A stretch of DNA of 64,000 bases from JAXLSZ01 sp046330315 (GTDB lineage Bacteria; Actinomycetota; Thermoleophilia; Solirubrobacterales; 70-9): NCBI GenBank assembly GCA_046330315.1, contig JAXLSZ010000006.1, forward strand, positions 124,001 to 188,000, given 5' to 3'. This document shows positions 42,128 through 51,213 of this stretch, one piece after another. The position numbers and the translations under genes were made by a program. The notes beneath the pieces are model-generated. The model worked only from the letters and a program-made list of their open reading frames with translations, did no database searches and was not told the origin of the DNA. Positions within the stretch are counted from its first letter, which is position 1. Each line of letters starts with the position of its first letter.

Positions 42128-43426
42128 TCACCGACCTGCTTGCTGGGCGAACGCCTGCAGCCCCGGGAAGGTCGCCGCCCCGCCCAGCTCCTGCTCGATT
42201 CGCAGCAGCCGGTTGTACTTGGCGACGCGATCGGAGCGCGAGGGTGCCCCGGTCTTGATCTGCCCGGCACCGGTCCCGACCGCGAGGTCGGCGATCGTCG
42301 TGTCCTCGGTCTCCCCGGATCGGTGGGAGATCACCGTGGTGTAGCCCGCCTCGTGGGCGGTTCGAACCGCCTCCAGCGTCTCGGTCAGGGTCCCGATCTG
42401 GTTGACCTTGACGAGGATCGAGTTGCCGACCCCGGCCTCGATCCCCCTTCGCAGCCTCTCCGGGCTGGTCACGAAGAGGTCGTCACCGACCAGCTGGACC
42501 CGGTCGCCGATCGCATCGGTGAGCAGCTTCCAGCCCTCCCAGTCCTCCTCGTCCATGCCGTCCTCGATCGAGACGATCGGGAAGCGGTCGCAGGCGCTGC
42601 GCCAGTAGTCGACCATCTCGGCCGGTGAGAGCGAGCGGCCCTCGTGCTCGAGCACGTAGGAGCCGTCGGCGAAGACCTCGCTGGTGGCGGGGTCGAGGGC
42701 GATGAAGACGTCCGAGCCCGGCTCGTGCCCCGCCGCCGCGACGCCTTCCAGGACGGCCTCCAGGGCAGCCTCGTTGGAGGGCAGGTCGGGCGCGAAGCCG
42801 CCCTCGTCGCCGACCGCCGTCGCCAGGCCGCGCGCGGCCAGGCTCCCCTTCAGCGCGTGGAAGACCTCGACCCCGAGACGGAGGCACTCCGAGAAGCTCG
42901 ATGCGCCCGCCGGGACGATCATGAACTCCTGGAAGTCCACGGAGTTGGCGGCGTGGACCCCGCCGTTCAGCACGTTCATCATCGGCACCGGCATCACCGA
43001 CGGAGGCGCTCCCCCGTAGAGCTCGGCGAGGTGGAGGTAGAGAGGCCGGCCGGCCTCGGCGGCCGCCGCCTTTGCCGCGGCCAGCGATGCCCCGAGGATC
43101 GCGTTCGCCCCGAGCCGCCCCTTGTTCGGGGTCCCGTCGAGCTCGATCAGCGTCCGGTCGAGGGCCGCCTGCTCGGCCGCCGCCGTCCCCCGCAGCGCCG
43201 CGGCGATCTCGCCGTTGACGTTGGCGACGGCCCGGCCGACCCCCTTGCCGCCCCAGCTCTCGCCGCCGTCCCGGAGCTCGACCGCCTCGAACTCGCCGGT
43301 CGAGGCGCCGGAGGGCACCGCGGCCACTCCGCGGGCCCCGGAGTCGAGGACGACCTCGACCTCGACGGTGGGGTTGCCCCGCGAGTCGAGGATCTGGCGG
43401 CCGCCTATCTCCTTGATCGTGCCCAT
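42128..43426 (-). CDS. eno: enolase
   Basis: A 432-residue enolase: MGTIKEIGGRQILDSRGNPT at the N-terminus, metal ligands in FIALDPATSEV, SIEDGMDEEDWEGWK and LVGDDLFVT, and the active-site Lys in ILVKVNQIGTLTET and the SHRSGETEDT motif. It converts 2-phosphoglycerate to phosphoenolpyruvate. ATG start supported by the family N-terminus. Confidence 0.97.
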   Translation of the reverse strand: MGTIKEIGGRQILDSRGNPTVEVEVVLDSGARGVAAVPSGASTGEFEAVELRDGGESWGGKGVGRAVANVNGEIAAALRGTAAAEQAALDRTLIELDGTPNKGRLGANAILGASLAAAKAAAAEAGRPLYLHLAELYGGAPPSVMPVPMMNVLNGGVHAANSVDFQEFMIVPAGASSFSECLRLGVEVFHALKGSLAARGLATAVGDEGGFAPDLPSNEAALEAVLEGVAAAGHEPGSDVFIALDPATSEVFADGSYVLEHEGRSLSPAEMVDYWRSACDRFPIVSIEDGMDEEDWEGWKLLTDAIGDRVQLVGDDLFVTSPERLRRGIEAGVGNSILVKVNQIGTLTETLEAVRTAHEAGYTTVISHRSGETEDTTIADLAVGTGAGQIKTGAPSRSDRVAKYNRLLRIEQELGGAATFPGLQAFAQQAGR

Positions 43427-43445
43427 CGGCTCCGCGCGCAGTCTT

Positions 43446-44183
43446 TCAGCTTCCGTCGCCGTGGCGCTCCCGGAAGCGCTCGGCCTCGGCGCGCAGCGCG
43501 AGCTCGGGGTCGCAGCGGAGCTGCCGGGCGGCGTCCACGGTGGCGAACAGGGCCTCGCCCAGGGCCCGCTGCACCGCCTCTCGGTCGGCCGGCTCGGGGC
43601 CCGGGCCGCCCCCCGCGCCGCGGGCCGCGGCGGCCTCGAGGCCGGCAAGCGCCCTCCGTGCCCTGCCGGCGGCCTCGAGGGCGTCCTCGCTGAGACCCTC
43701 TCCGCCGGCGCGGGAGGCCGCCCGGCGCTGAAGCTTGCGCGCGTAGAGCAGCGCCGGGAGATTCTCGGGCAGATCGGCGAAGGGGCCTCCGGCACCCCGC
43801 CCCTCGACCTCGCGTTTGATCCGGTCCCACTGGGCCAGGACGTCGGAGGCGCTCGCGGCCGCGGCCTCCCCGAAGACGTGCGGGAGGCGGCGGATGAGCG
43901 TCTCGCGGCAGCCGTCGGCGACCACCGCGAGGTTGCCCGACCCGCGCTCCTCCAGCAGCAGGGAGAGGAAGAGGACCTGGAAGAGCACGTCGCCGAGCTC
44001 GTCGAGCATCTTGGCGTCGTCGCCGCTCCCGGCGGCGTCGGCCAGCTCGTAGGCCTCCTCGACCGTGTGGGGGACGATCGAGCGCTCGTCCTGCTCGCGG
44101 TCCCACGGGCACTCGACCCGCAGGCGCCGGGTCACCTCGTCCAGCCGCCCGACGGCCTCCGCGGCGCCTCCGGGGTCGCCCAC
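43446..44183 (-). CDS. mazG: nucleoside triphosphate pyrophosphohydrolase MazG
   Basis: A 245-residue protein with the MazG motif ECPWDREQDERSIVPHTVEE and the metal-binding EExxE...ExxD arrangement (EEAYELADAA, MLDELGDVLFQVLFLS). It removes abnormal NTPs. It lies between the surA-like gene (6-bp gap) and eno. Confidence 0.93.
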   Translation of the reverse strand: MGDPGGAAEAVGRLDEVTRRLRVECPWDREQDERSIVPHTVEEAYELADAAGSGDDAKMLDELGDVLFQVLFLSLLLEERGSGNLAVVADGCRETLIRRLPHVFGEAAAASASDVLAQWDRIKREVEGRGAGGPFADLPENLPALLYARKLQRRAASRAGGEGLSEDALEAAGRARRALAGLEAAAARGAGGGPGPEPADREAVQRALGEALFATVDAARQLRCDPELALRAEAERFRERHGDGS

Positions 44184-44189
44184 CTCCGG

Positions 44190-45539
44190 CTAGGGCCCGC
44201 CCGGCGTGACCGGCGTCCCGGGCAGGGTGCCCTGCAGTCCGCCCGCCGCCGCGGCCTTCAGGCCCGCCGGGCGGGGCCGCTGGGGAAGCCTCGTCCCCTG
44301 CGGAGTCAGCACGGTCACCGTGCCGGGAAGGGCCGGGGCAACCTGGAGGACCGGGGCGGGGCAGGCGTCCGGGATGCCGCCCTTGGGGTTCGCCTCGTAG
44401 CAGGCCGGCGGCGCCCCGTCGGGGTGACCCGAGCCGACGTAGTTCTGGCAGCGGTTGACCACGTAGCCGGACGCGCAGAAGGTCCGTGACCGCCACTTGG
44501 TGCCGTAGTTGGTGACGAACTGGGAGAAGGCGTTCTGCTGGGCCTGCTGCTCGAGCTGGGCGCGGATCTGGGCCTCGACCTCGGAGAGGGGCCGGGTCGA
44601 GGCCGGGGTGACCGACTGCACCTCGAAGACGTAGTACCCGAGCGCGGTCTTCACCGGGCCCTCCACCTGGCCGACCTCGGCCGCGAAGACGTCACCGTTC
44701 AGCGGCTCCTCGACCAGGCCCTCCGTCAGCCCCTGGCGGAGCCCGCCGTTGTCCTTGGAGCTGGGATCGGTCGAGTACTGCTTGGCAACCTTGTTCCAGG
44801 TCGTGGTCGAGTCGTCTGCCTCCAGTGCCTTCTTGGCCTGGACCACCTTGGCCTTGTCCTTGTTGAGCACCAGCCTCACGTCCCGGGTCTCGGGGGTCTC
44901 GAACTGCGACTTCGCCGCGTCGTAGTAGTCCTGCACCTGGCTGTCGGAGACCGCCGGAGCGTTCTTGGTGATCTCGCCCTGGATCTTGGTGCTGAGAAGC
45001 TGGAGCTTGACCCGGAGGTCGACCTCCGCCTGGTTGTAGCCCGAGCGCTTGATGAACTGCCGGTACTCGGCCTCGGTCTGGAAGTTCTGCTTCTTGATCT
45101 TGGCCAGCTCGTCGGCCACCTGCTTGTCGGTGACGGCGATCCCCTGCTCGTCGGCCTCGGACTGGATCCACACCGTGTCGAGCAGGTCGCCGATCGCCGC
45201 GTCCTTGATGTCCTTGTACTGGGGGCTGCTCGGCTTTGGCACCTTCTGGAGCCCGGAGCGCTTCGCGGTCTGCTCGAGCGCCCTGTCGAACTGCTGCTGA
45301 GTGATCGGCGAGGTGCCGGAGGCCGCATCCTCGACAACGGCGATCGAGCCCGAGGGCACGCTCGGCTGCCCGATCCCCTGGGCCACCGCGAAGCCCACGA
45401 ACAGCACCACCAGCAGCGCGCCGAAGGCGATCAGCCCGATCGTTCGCGCCCCGGCGCGGCCTGACGCCGGCCCCTTGCCCGGGCCGCCCTTCGGCTTCCC
45501 GCCCGGCGCACCCCGCGAACTCTTTCCCGGCGCACTCAT
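44190..45539 (-). CDS. SurA/PrsA-like peptidylprolyl isomerase, membrane-anchored
   Basis: A 449-residue protein. A Gly/Lys-rich cytoplasmic start precedes one membrane helix (IGLIAFGALLVVLFVGFAVA), a SurA-N-like chaperone domain (ITQQQFDRALEQTAKRSGLQ, LLDTVWIQSEADEQGIAVTD), a parvulin domain (RDVRLVLNKDKAKVVQAKKA, YSTDPSSKDNGGLRQGLTEG) and a Pro-rich tail. It should assist folding of exported proteins. Its ATG overlaps the mfd stop (ATGA). Confidence 0.87.
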   Translation of the reverse strand: MSAPGKSSRGAPGGKPKGGPGKGPASGRAGARTIGLIAFGALLVVLFVGFAVAQGIGQPSVPSGSIAVVEDAASGTSPITQQQFDRALEQTAKRSGLQKVPKPSSPQYKDIKDAAIGDLLDTVWIQSEADEQGIAVTDKQVADELAKIKKQNFQTEAEYRQFIKRSGYNQAEVDLRVKLQLLSTKIQGEITKNAPAVSDSQVQDYYDAAKSQFETPETRDVRLVLNKDKAKVVQAKKALEADDSTTTWNKVAKQYSTDPSSKDNGGLRQGLTEGLVEEPLNGDVFAAEVGQVEGPVKTALGYYVFEVQSVTPASTRPLSEVEAQIRAQLEQQAQQNAFSQFVTNYGTKWRSRTFCASGYVVNRCQNYVGSGHPDGAPPACYEANPKGGIPDACPAPVLQVAPALPGTVTVLTPQGTRLPQRPRPAGLKAAAAGGLQGTLPGTPVTPGGP

Positions 45540-48500
45540 GAAGCCCGGAGCATATCCGCGCCGGCCCCCGCGCCGCGCCGCGCCGCCCCGAGCGCCCCGG
45601 CCATCGCCACCAGCGCGGAGAGGCGGGCCTCGGGCTCGGCGGGTACCCGCACCGAGGCCGTCCGCTCGCGCCACTCGTAGCGGGCGCCCTCCAGCGAGGT
45701 CGACAGGGCCTCCGCGCCGGCGGAGTCCAGATCCACGCCGGCGACGCTGAGCCGGCCGCCGCGGAACTCGATCGTGCGTGCGCCGGCCTCGCCGAGGCCG
45801 ATTCTCGCCCGCTGGAGCTCCAGCAGGTTCTCGGCCTCCTGCGGAAGGGGGCCGAAGCGGTCCGCCAGCTCGTCGCGGATGGCGCGGAGCTCGCCGGAGG
45901 TGCGGGCGCCGGCGACCCGCCTGTGGACGTCAATCTTCGCCGCCTCGAAGGGGACGTAGGCGGCCGGCAGGTAGGCGTCCACCGGCACGTCCACCCGCAC
46001 CGGTTCGCGCTCGGGCTCGGCGTCGGAGCCGGAGAGCTCGGCCACGGCCTCGTCGATCATCTGACAGTAGAGCTCGAACCCGACCGCGGCCACGTGCCCG
46101 GACTGCTCGTCGCCGAGCAGGTTGCCCGCACCGCGGATGTCGAGGTCGCGCATCGCGATCCGGAACCCGGACCCCAGCTCGGTGTGGTCCGCCAGCGTCG
46201 CGAGCCTTGCCGAGGAATCCGGGGTGAGCGACGCCTCGGAGGGGTAGAGCAGGTAGGCGAAGGCGCGCTCGCGGCTGCGCCCCACGCGGCCGCGTATCTG
46301 GTAGGCCTGGGCGAGCCCGAGCTGGTCGGCGCGCTCGACGATCAGCGTGTTCGCGGTGGGGATATCGAGCCCCGACTCGATGATCGTGGTGGCGATCAGG
46401 CAGTCCGCGTCGCCGCGCAGGAACCCGAGCATCGCCGCCTCCAGCTCGCCCTCGTCCATCTGCCCGTGGGCGACCGCGAAGCGCGCCGCGGGCACCAGGC
46501 TGCGGAGGCGCTCGACGGCCTCGGGAAGCGTCTCGATGCGGTTGTGCAGGAAGAAGGCCTGGCCACCCCGCTCGACCTCGCGCTCGATCGCCCGGCGGAC
46601 GAGGTCCTCGTCGAAGGGGCCGACGTAGGTGCGGACCGGGCGGCGGCCCTCCGGAGGGGTTTCGATCACCGAGATGTCGCGCAGGCCGGCCAGCGACATC
46701 TGCAGGGTGCGGGGGATCGGCGTCGCGGAGAGCGAGAGGACGTCCACCTTCATCTTGAGCTGCCGCAGCAGCTCCTTCTGCCTGACCCCGAAGCGCTGCT
46801 CCTCGTCGACGATCAGCAGCCCCAGGTCCCCGGCTCGGACGTCGCGGGACAGCAGACGGTGGGTCCCGATCAGGATGTCCACCCTGCCCTCGGCGAAATC
46901 CGCGAGCACCCGCTTGACCTCGGCAGGCCTGCGGAGCCTGGAGACGCCCTCGACCTCGAAGGGCAGGTCGGCCAGGCGCTCGCGGAAGGTCCCCAGGTGC
47001 TGCTGGGCGAGGATCGTCGTCGGGGCCAGCATCATCACCTGCTTGCCGTCGGAGGCCGCCTTGACCGCGGCCCGCAGCGCCACCTCCGTCTTCCCGTAGC
47101 CGACGTCGCCGCAGACCAGCCTGTCCATCGGGCGGCCGGACTCCATGTCGCCCTTCACCGCCTCGATCGCGTCGAGCTGGTCGGCGGTCTCGCGGTAGGG
47201 GAACGCCGCCTCCATGGCGATCTGCCACTCCCCGTCCGGGCCAAACGCGTGCCCCCGGCGGGTGCGCCGCTCGGCGTAGAGGTTGAGCAGCTCCCCGGCC
47301 AGGACGCCGGCGGCCCTGCGGGCCCGGGCGCGCATGTTCTGCCAGCGCCTGCCGCCGAGCGCCGAGAGGACCGGCTCCTCGCCCGCCCCCACGTAGCGCG
47401 ACAGCTTGGCGAGCTGGTCGGTGGGAACGTAGACGCGATCCTCGCCGCGGTACTCCAGATAGAGGTAGTCGCGGATGACCCCTCCGACCTCGCGGGTCTC
47501 GAAGCCCGCGAAACGGGCGACGCCATGGTCCTCGTGGACGACGTGGTCGCCGACCCGCAGCTCGGTGAAGGCGAGGCGCCCGCGAGCGGCGCCGGGGCGC
47601 CGCTCCTCGGCGCGGCGGCGCCGGTGCACGAGCCTGCGAAACGGGAAGACGGCGAGCTTCAGCTCCGGGGAGACGAACCCCTCGCGCAGCCGAGCCTCGG
47701 CGAAGGCGAGGCCCGGCCGCTCGGAGAGCGCGCCGTCGAGGATCCTCGCGTCGAGGCGGTCGAGGTTGTAGCGGGCCCTCTCGGCCTCTCCCAGACCGTC
47801 GAAGGCGACGACCGTCCGGTAGCCCGAGGAGACCAGCCTCTCCAGCTCCCCCTCGGCCTCGCGCATGCTGCGCGCCGGCGACTCGGCGCGGGAGGCGCGC
47901 ATCGCGTCGGAGTCATCGTCCCCGCTCGCGGAGATCGAGAGGACGGCGCGGCGCGAGAGCGGTTCGGCGACGTCCACGTAGAGGCGGCGCGCGTCTTCGG
48001 CGTGCATCGCCGTGGTGGCGTCCTCCCAGTGGTCGCGCAGGGCGGGGGCGATCTCGTCGGCCGCTGCCAGGACCACCACCGCCCCGTCGGGAATCAGCTC
48101 GAGGGGCGGCCCGAAGTGGCGCAGGATCTCCTCGCGAAGCTGCTCGTCGGGACCCTCATCCTCCTCGGCCCCGAGGGCGAGGTCGGCAAGCTCGCGGTGC
48201 TCGGCGTCGAGCTCGGCGGCCGGAGCGAGCTCGACACTGCGGGCCTCGCCCAGGGAGCGCTGCGTGAAGGTCGAGAACCAGCGCATCGAGTCGATCTCGT
48301 CGCCGAACAGCTCGACGCGGACGGCTCTCTCCCCGGTGGCGCCGAAGACGTCGAGGATCCCGCCGCGGACCGCGAACTGCCCGCGCTCGGTGACCTGCTC
48401 GGCGCGCTCGTAGCCGGCGGCGGCGAGATCGGCGGCCACTGAGCCGAGGTCGATCTCCCGGCCCCGCTCCAGGGAGAAGCCGGCCGGCCGCAGCGAGGCG

Positions 48501-48913
48501 TCGGGGACAGCCTCGGCGAGCGCCGTCGCGCTCGCCACCACCACCGGCTCCGGCTCCGACGCGAAGGCGTCCAGGGAGTCGATCCTCAGCCCCACCAGGT
48601 GGGGAGGCGGGCTGATCTGGGAGGCGAACCCGGTCCCCCGGCTGGGGTAGTAGCGGACCCGGCGGGGCGCCAGGTAGGCGCGCAGGTCGGCGGCCAGGTC
48701 GCGGGCGGAGCGGTCGTCGGGGGTGACCAGGAGAACGGGTCGGCCCCGCAGCCCGCCGTCGTCCTCGATCAGCGCCGCGGCCACCAGCGGGCGCAGGGTG
48801 GTCGAGGCCCGCAACAGGACGGGCTCGCCGGGGGTCGCGTCCCGCACGCGGCCGCAGAGCACGTGGATGCGCTCGTTGGCGGCGGCGATGTCGAGCAGCG
48901 GGCGGAGCGACAC
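45536..48913 (-). CDS. mfd: transcription-repair coupling factor Mfd
   Basis: A 1,125-residue protein in the usual order: degenerate UvrB-like region, CarD-type RNA-polymerase-interacting domain (LRVGDHVVHEDHGVARFAGF), SF2 translocase with Walker A CGDVGYGKTEVALRAA, DEEQRFG as motif II, SATPIPRTLQ as motif III, QIRGRVGRS as motif VI, and a C-terminal TRCF domain. It removes stalled RNA polymerase and recruits UvrA. GTG (VSLRPLLD) preferred over an upstream TTG. Confidence 0.97.
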   Translation of the reverse strand: MSLRPLLDIAAANERIHVLCGRVRDATPGEPVLLRASTTLRPLVAAALIEDDGGLRGRPVLLVTPDDRSARDLAADLRAYLAPRRVRYYPSRGTGFASQISPPPHLVGLRIDSLDAFASEPEPVVVASATALAEAVPDASLRPAGFSLERGREIDLGSVAADLAAAGYERAEQVTERGQFAVRGGILDVFGATGERAVRVELFGDEIDSMRWFSTFTQRSLGEARSVELAPAAELDAEHRELADLALGAEEDEGPDEQLREEILRHFGPPLELIPDGAVVVLAAADEIAPALRDHWEDATTAMHAEDARRLYVDVAEPLSRRAVLSISASGDDDSDAMRASRAESPARSMREAEGELERLVSSGYRTVVAFDGLGEAERARYNLDRLDARILDGALSERPGLAFAEARLREGFVSPELKLAVFPFRRLVHRRRRAEERRPGAARGRLAFTELRVGDHVVHEDHGVARFAGFETREVGGVIRDYLYLEYRGEDRVYVPTDQLAKLSRYVGAGEEPVLSALGGRRWQNMRARARRAAGVLAGELLNLYAERRTRRGHAFGPDGEWQIAMEAAFPYRETADQLDAIEAVKGDMESGRPMDRLVCGDVGYGKTEVALRAAVKAASDGKQVMMLAPTTILAQQHLGTFRERLADLPFEVEGVSRLRRPAEVKRVLADFAEGRVDILIGTHRLLSRDVRAGDLGLLIVDEEQRFGVRQKELLRQLKMKVDVLSLSATPIPRTLQMSLAGLRDISVIETPPEGRRPVRTYVGPFDEDLVRRAIEREVERGGQAFFLHNRIETLPEAVERLRSLVPAARFAVAHGQMDEGELEAAMLGFLRGDADCLIATTIIESGLDIPTANTLIVERADQLGLAQAYQIRGRVGRSRERAFAYLLYPSEASLTPDSSARLATLADHTELGSGFRIAMRDLDIRGAGNLLGDEQSGHVAAVGFELYCQMIDEAVAELSGSDAEPEREPVRVDVPVDAYLPAAYVPFEAAKIDVHRRVAGARTSGELRAIRDELADRFGPLPQEAENLLELQRARIGLGEAGARTIEFRGGRLSVAGVDLDSAGAEALSTSLEGARYEWRERTASVRVPAEPEARLSALVAMAGALGAARRGAGAGADMLRAS

Positions 48914-48960
48914 GATCGGCGGTCCCAAGGCTAGCCACGCGGGGCGCGCGAACGAGACGA

Positions 48961-49056
48961 CCCCTCGGTCGCGGGGGCGGCCCCCCGCCGGCCGCTGGAG
49001 CCCCCTCGGTCGCGGGGGCGGCCCCCCGCCGGCCGCTGGAACCCCCTCAGTCGCGG
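48961..49056. repeat. 41-bp tandem repeat, 2.3 copies
   Basis: Units starting CCCCTCGGTCGCGGGGGCGG repeat exactly at 48961 and 49002; a partial third at 49043 contains the stop codon of the enoyl-CoA hydratase gene. It fills the gap to mfd. Confidence 0.88.
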
Positions 49057-49766
49057 TAGGGGAGGCCGGGGCCGGAGCGCTGCCACTCGACCTGCCCCCG
49101 CCCCTCGGCGCGGGAGCGCTCCTCGACGGCGTCCCACTCGTGCAGCATGCGCTTGATGCGGGCGACCGCCTCGGGCGGGTGTGCCGCCACCTCGGCGGCG
49201 AGCCCGAGGGCCGCCTCCTCGGTGGCGGCTGCCGGAGCGATGCGGTTGACGAGACCCAGCCGAAGGGCCTCGTCGGCTCCCACCGTCCTGGAGCTGAGCA
49301 GCAGGTACTTGGCGGTGGCCAGCCCGCACAGCGTGACCAGCCGGGCCGGGCCGACCGGCACCCCGAGGGCGGCGCCGGGGAACCTCATGCGCAGGTTGGA
49401 CCCGCCGACCCGCAGGTCGCAGGCGACGGCGATCTCGGCTCCTCCACCGACCACGTCTCCGTGGCAGGCCGCGACGGTGGGCTTGGGAAAGCCGGTGACC
49501 TCGTCGTAGAGGTCCGCGAAGAGCTCCATGCGGCGCACCCGGCCCTCCTCGTCGAGCTCCTCCCTGACGTCGGCGCCGGCGGAAAGCCCCATGTGGTCGG
49601 TCGAGGAGAGGACGAGGACCCTGACCTCGCCGTCGCCGCGTGCGACCGCCAGGTGCTCGAGCAGCTCGGCGAGCATCTGGGTGTTGATCGCGTTGCGGGC
49701 TCCGGGCCGGTCGAGGCTGAGCAGGGCGACGCCCCCCTCGGTCGAGTAGCGCGTCAGCTCGCTCAT
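49047..49766 (-). CDS. enoyl-CoA hydratase/isomerase family protein
   Basis: A 239-residue crotonase-fold protein: VALLSLDRPGARNAINTQML, oxyanion-hole segments LSSTDHMGLSAGADVREELD and ACHGDVVGGGAEIAVACDLR, and RFPGAALGVPVGPARLVTLC. One usual catalytic Glu of hydratases (in GGGxE) appears as GGGAE; the second position is not obvious, so isomerase or other CoA activity is possible. It overlaps pth by four bases. Confidence 0.87.
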   Translation of the reverse strand: MSELTRYSTEGGVALLSLDRPGARNAINTQMLAELLEHLAVARGDGEVRVLVLSSTDHMGLSAGADVREELDEEGRVRRMELFADLYDEVTGFPKPTVAACHGDVVGGGAEIAVACDLRVGGSNLRMRFPGAALGVPVGPARLVTLCGLATAKYLLLSSRTVGADEALRLGLVNRIAPAAATEEAALGLAAEVAAHPPEAVARIKRMLHEWDAVEERSRAEGRGQVEWQRSGPGLPYRD

Positions 49767-50380
49767 CCCCCCTCCCCTTCGTCGCCCGCCGCAGCGATCC
49801 TCGCGACCAGCCGCTCGGCCTCGTCGGCGGCGCGATCCACCAGGGCGCGGACCTCGGGGGCGGGCTCCGAGAAACCGGAGAGGACGTATGAGGAGACCAC
49901 CTCGGGATCGCTCGAGTCGGGTCGCCCGACGCCGGCGCGGACCCGCCAGAAGCCCGTGCCGCCGAACCCGTCGCGCAGGCTCTTCAGCCCGTTGTGGCCG
50001 GCCAGGCCGCCGCCGAGGCGGACTTGCACCTCACCGAAGGGAAGGTCGATCTCGTCGTGCAGGACGACGACGCGGTCGAGGCTGAGGCGCAGCGATCCCC
50101 TGGCGGGACCGGCGGCGGACCCGGACTCGTTCATGAAGGTCTGCGGCAGCAGCAGCGCCACCCGGGGGCCGCCGGGCCCCGCCCGGCCCTCGCGGTAGAG
50201 GCCGCGGAACCTCGACTTCGCGCGGCCGAGTTCCCAGCGCCCCGCGAGCTCGGAGCCGACCCGAAAGCCGATGTTGTGGCGGGTCGGCTCGTAGCGCCGT
50301 CCGGGGTTCCCCAGGCCGACGACCAGGACCCGGTCCCCGGCCTCCCGGTCCGCTCCGCGCCGGCGGCGGAAGATCGACAG
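49763..50380 (-). CDS. pth: peptidyl-tRNA hydrolase with CTG start
   Basis: A 205-residue Pth: VLVVGLGNPGRRYEPTRHNI with the catalytic His, TFMNESGSA, VVLHDEIDLPFGEVQVRLGG and GLAGHNGLKSL. It recycles peptidyl-tRNA. No ATG, GTG or TTG occurs in frame before the conserved VVGLGNP; the best start is CTG at 50380, 5 nt after a GAGGAG that overlaps the end of rplY. Gene order rplY-pth is standard. Confidence 0.92.
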   Translation of the reverse strand: MSIFRRRRGADREAGDRVLVVGLGNPGRRYEPTRHNIGFRVGSELAGRWELGRAKSRFRGLYREGRAGPGGPRVALLLPQTFMNESGSAAGPARGSLRLSLDRVVVLHDEIDLPFGEVQVRLGGGLAGHNGLKSLRDGFGGTGFWRVRAGVGRPDSSDPEVVSSYVLSGFSEPAPEVRALVDRAADEAERLVARIAAAGDEGEGG

Positions 50381-50382
50381 GG

Positions 50383-51084
50383 CTACTCCTCGGCGGACTC
50401 GCCGGGCTCGGCCTCGGGCGCCTCGCCCTCCTCCGCACCGGCCTCGGCCTCGGGCGCCTCGCCCTCCTCGCCGACCAGCTCCGCCTCCTCCTCGAGCTCG
50501 GGCTCCGGCTCCTCCTCGACCCGGGGAGGCGAGAGCGTCGCGATCGTGACCTCCTCGGGCTCCTCGGCGACGAAGCGCGCCCCCTCGGGGGCCTCCACGG
50601 TGGAGAGCTGGAGGGTGTCGTTGATCTCCATCGCGGAGACGTCGACGACGATCCGGTCGGGGATCTGGGTCGGCAGCGCCTCGACCGTCACCTCGCGGGT
50701 GACGTGCTCGAGCACGCCGCCCTCCTTGACGCCGGGCGCGTCGTCCACGCCCTCGAGCTCGATCGAGACCTCCGCCTGGATCTCCTCGTCGAGCCTGACC
50801 TCCTGAAGGTCGAGGTGCTGCAGCGCGCCCCTGACCGGGTGGCGCTGCTGCTCCTTGACGACCACCGGCACGGCGTCGAAGCCCTCGATGCGGAGGTCGA
50901 AAAGGGCGTGGCCCTCGGCGATCACCGCCTGGGCGTCGCGGGCGGGGACCTTGAAGGGTCGGGCCTCGGCGCCGGCGCTGTAGACGACGCCCGGGACCTG
51001 GCCCTGGCGGCGCAGGCGCCGGGAGGTGCGGGAGCCGAACTCTTCGCGCGGCGTTGCCTGGAGTGTCGCTCTGTCTGAAGCCAT
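50383..51084 (-). CDS. rplY: 50S ribosomal protein L25 (general stress protein Ctc type)
   Basis: A 233-residue L25/Ctc: EEFGSRTSRRLRRQGQVPGV, VVVKEQQRHPVRGALQHLDL and AEVSIELEGVDDAPGVKEGG are characteristic. The C-terminal 45 residues are an acidic extension with two copies of EEGEAPEAE. It binds 5S rRNA. Start ATG (MASDRATLQA). Confidence 0.95.
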   Translation of the reverse strand: MASDRATLQATPREEFGSRTSRRLRRQGQVPGVVYSAGAEARPFKVPARDAQAVIAEGHALFDLRIEGFDAVPVVVKEQQRHPVRGALQHLDLQEVRLDEEIQAEVSIELEGVDDAPGVKEGGVLEHVTREVTVEALPTQIPDRIVVDVSAMEINDTLQLSTVEAPEGARFVAEEPEEVTIATLSPPRVEEEPEPELEEEAELVGEEGEAPEAEAGAEEGEAPEAEPGESAEE

Positions 51085-51213
51085 GCGGCCCGGAGAGGAT
51101 AGAGAAACGCCCGCGGCGCGGTCCTCGGCGACCCCGGGACACGCCGGGGTATTCGCAGGGGGAGAGGCGTTGCACGTGGAAAGGTTCTGGCGCAGACAGA
51201 CGATGGGAGGCAG

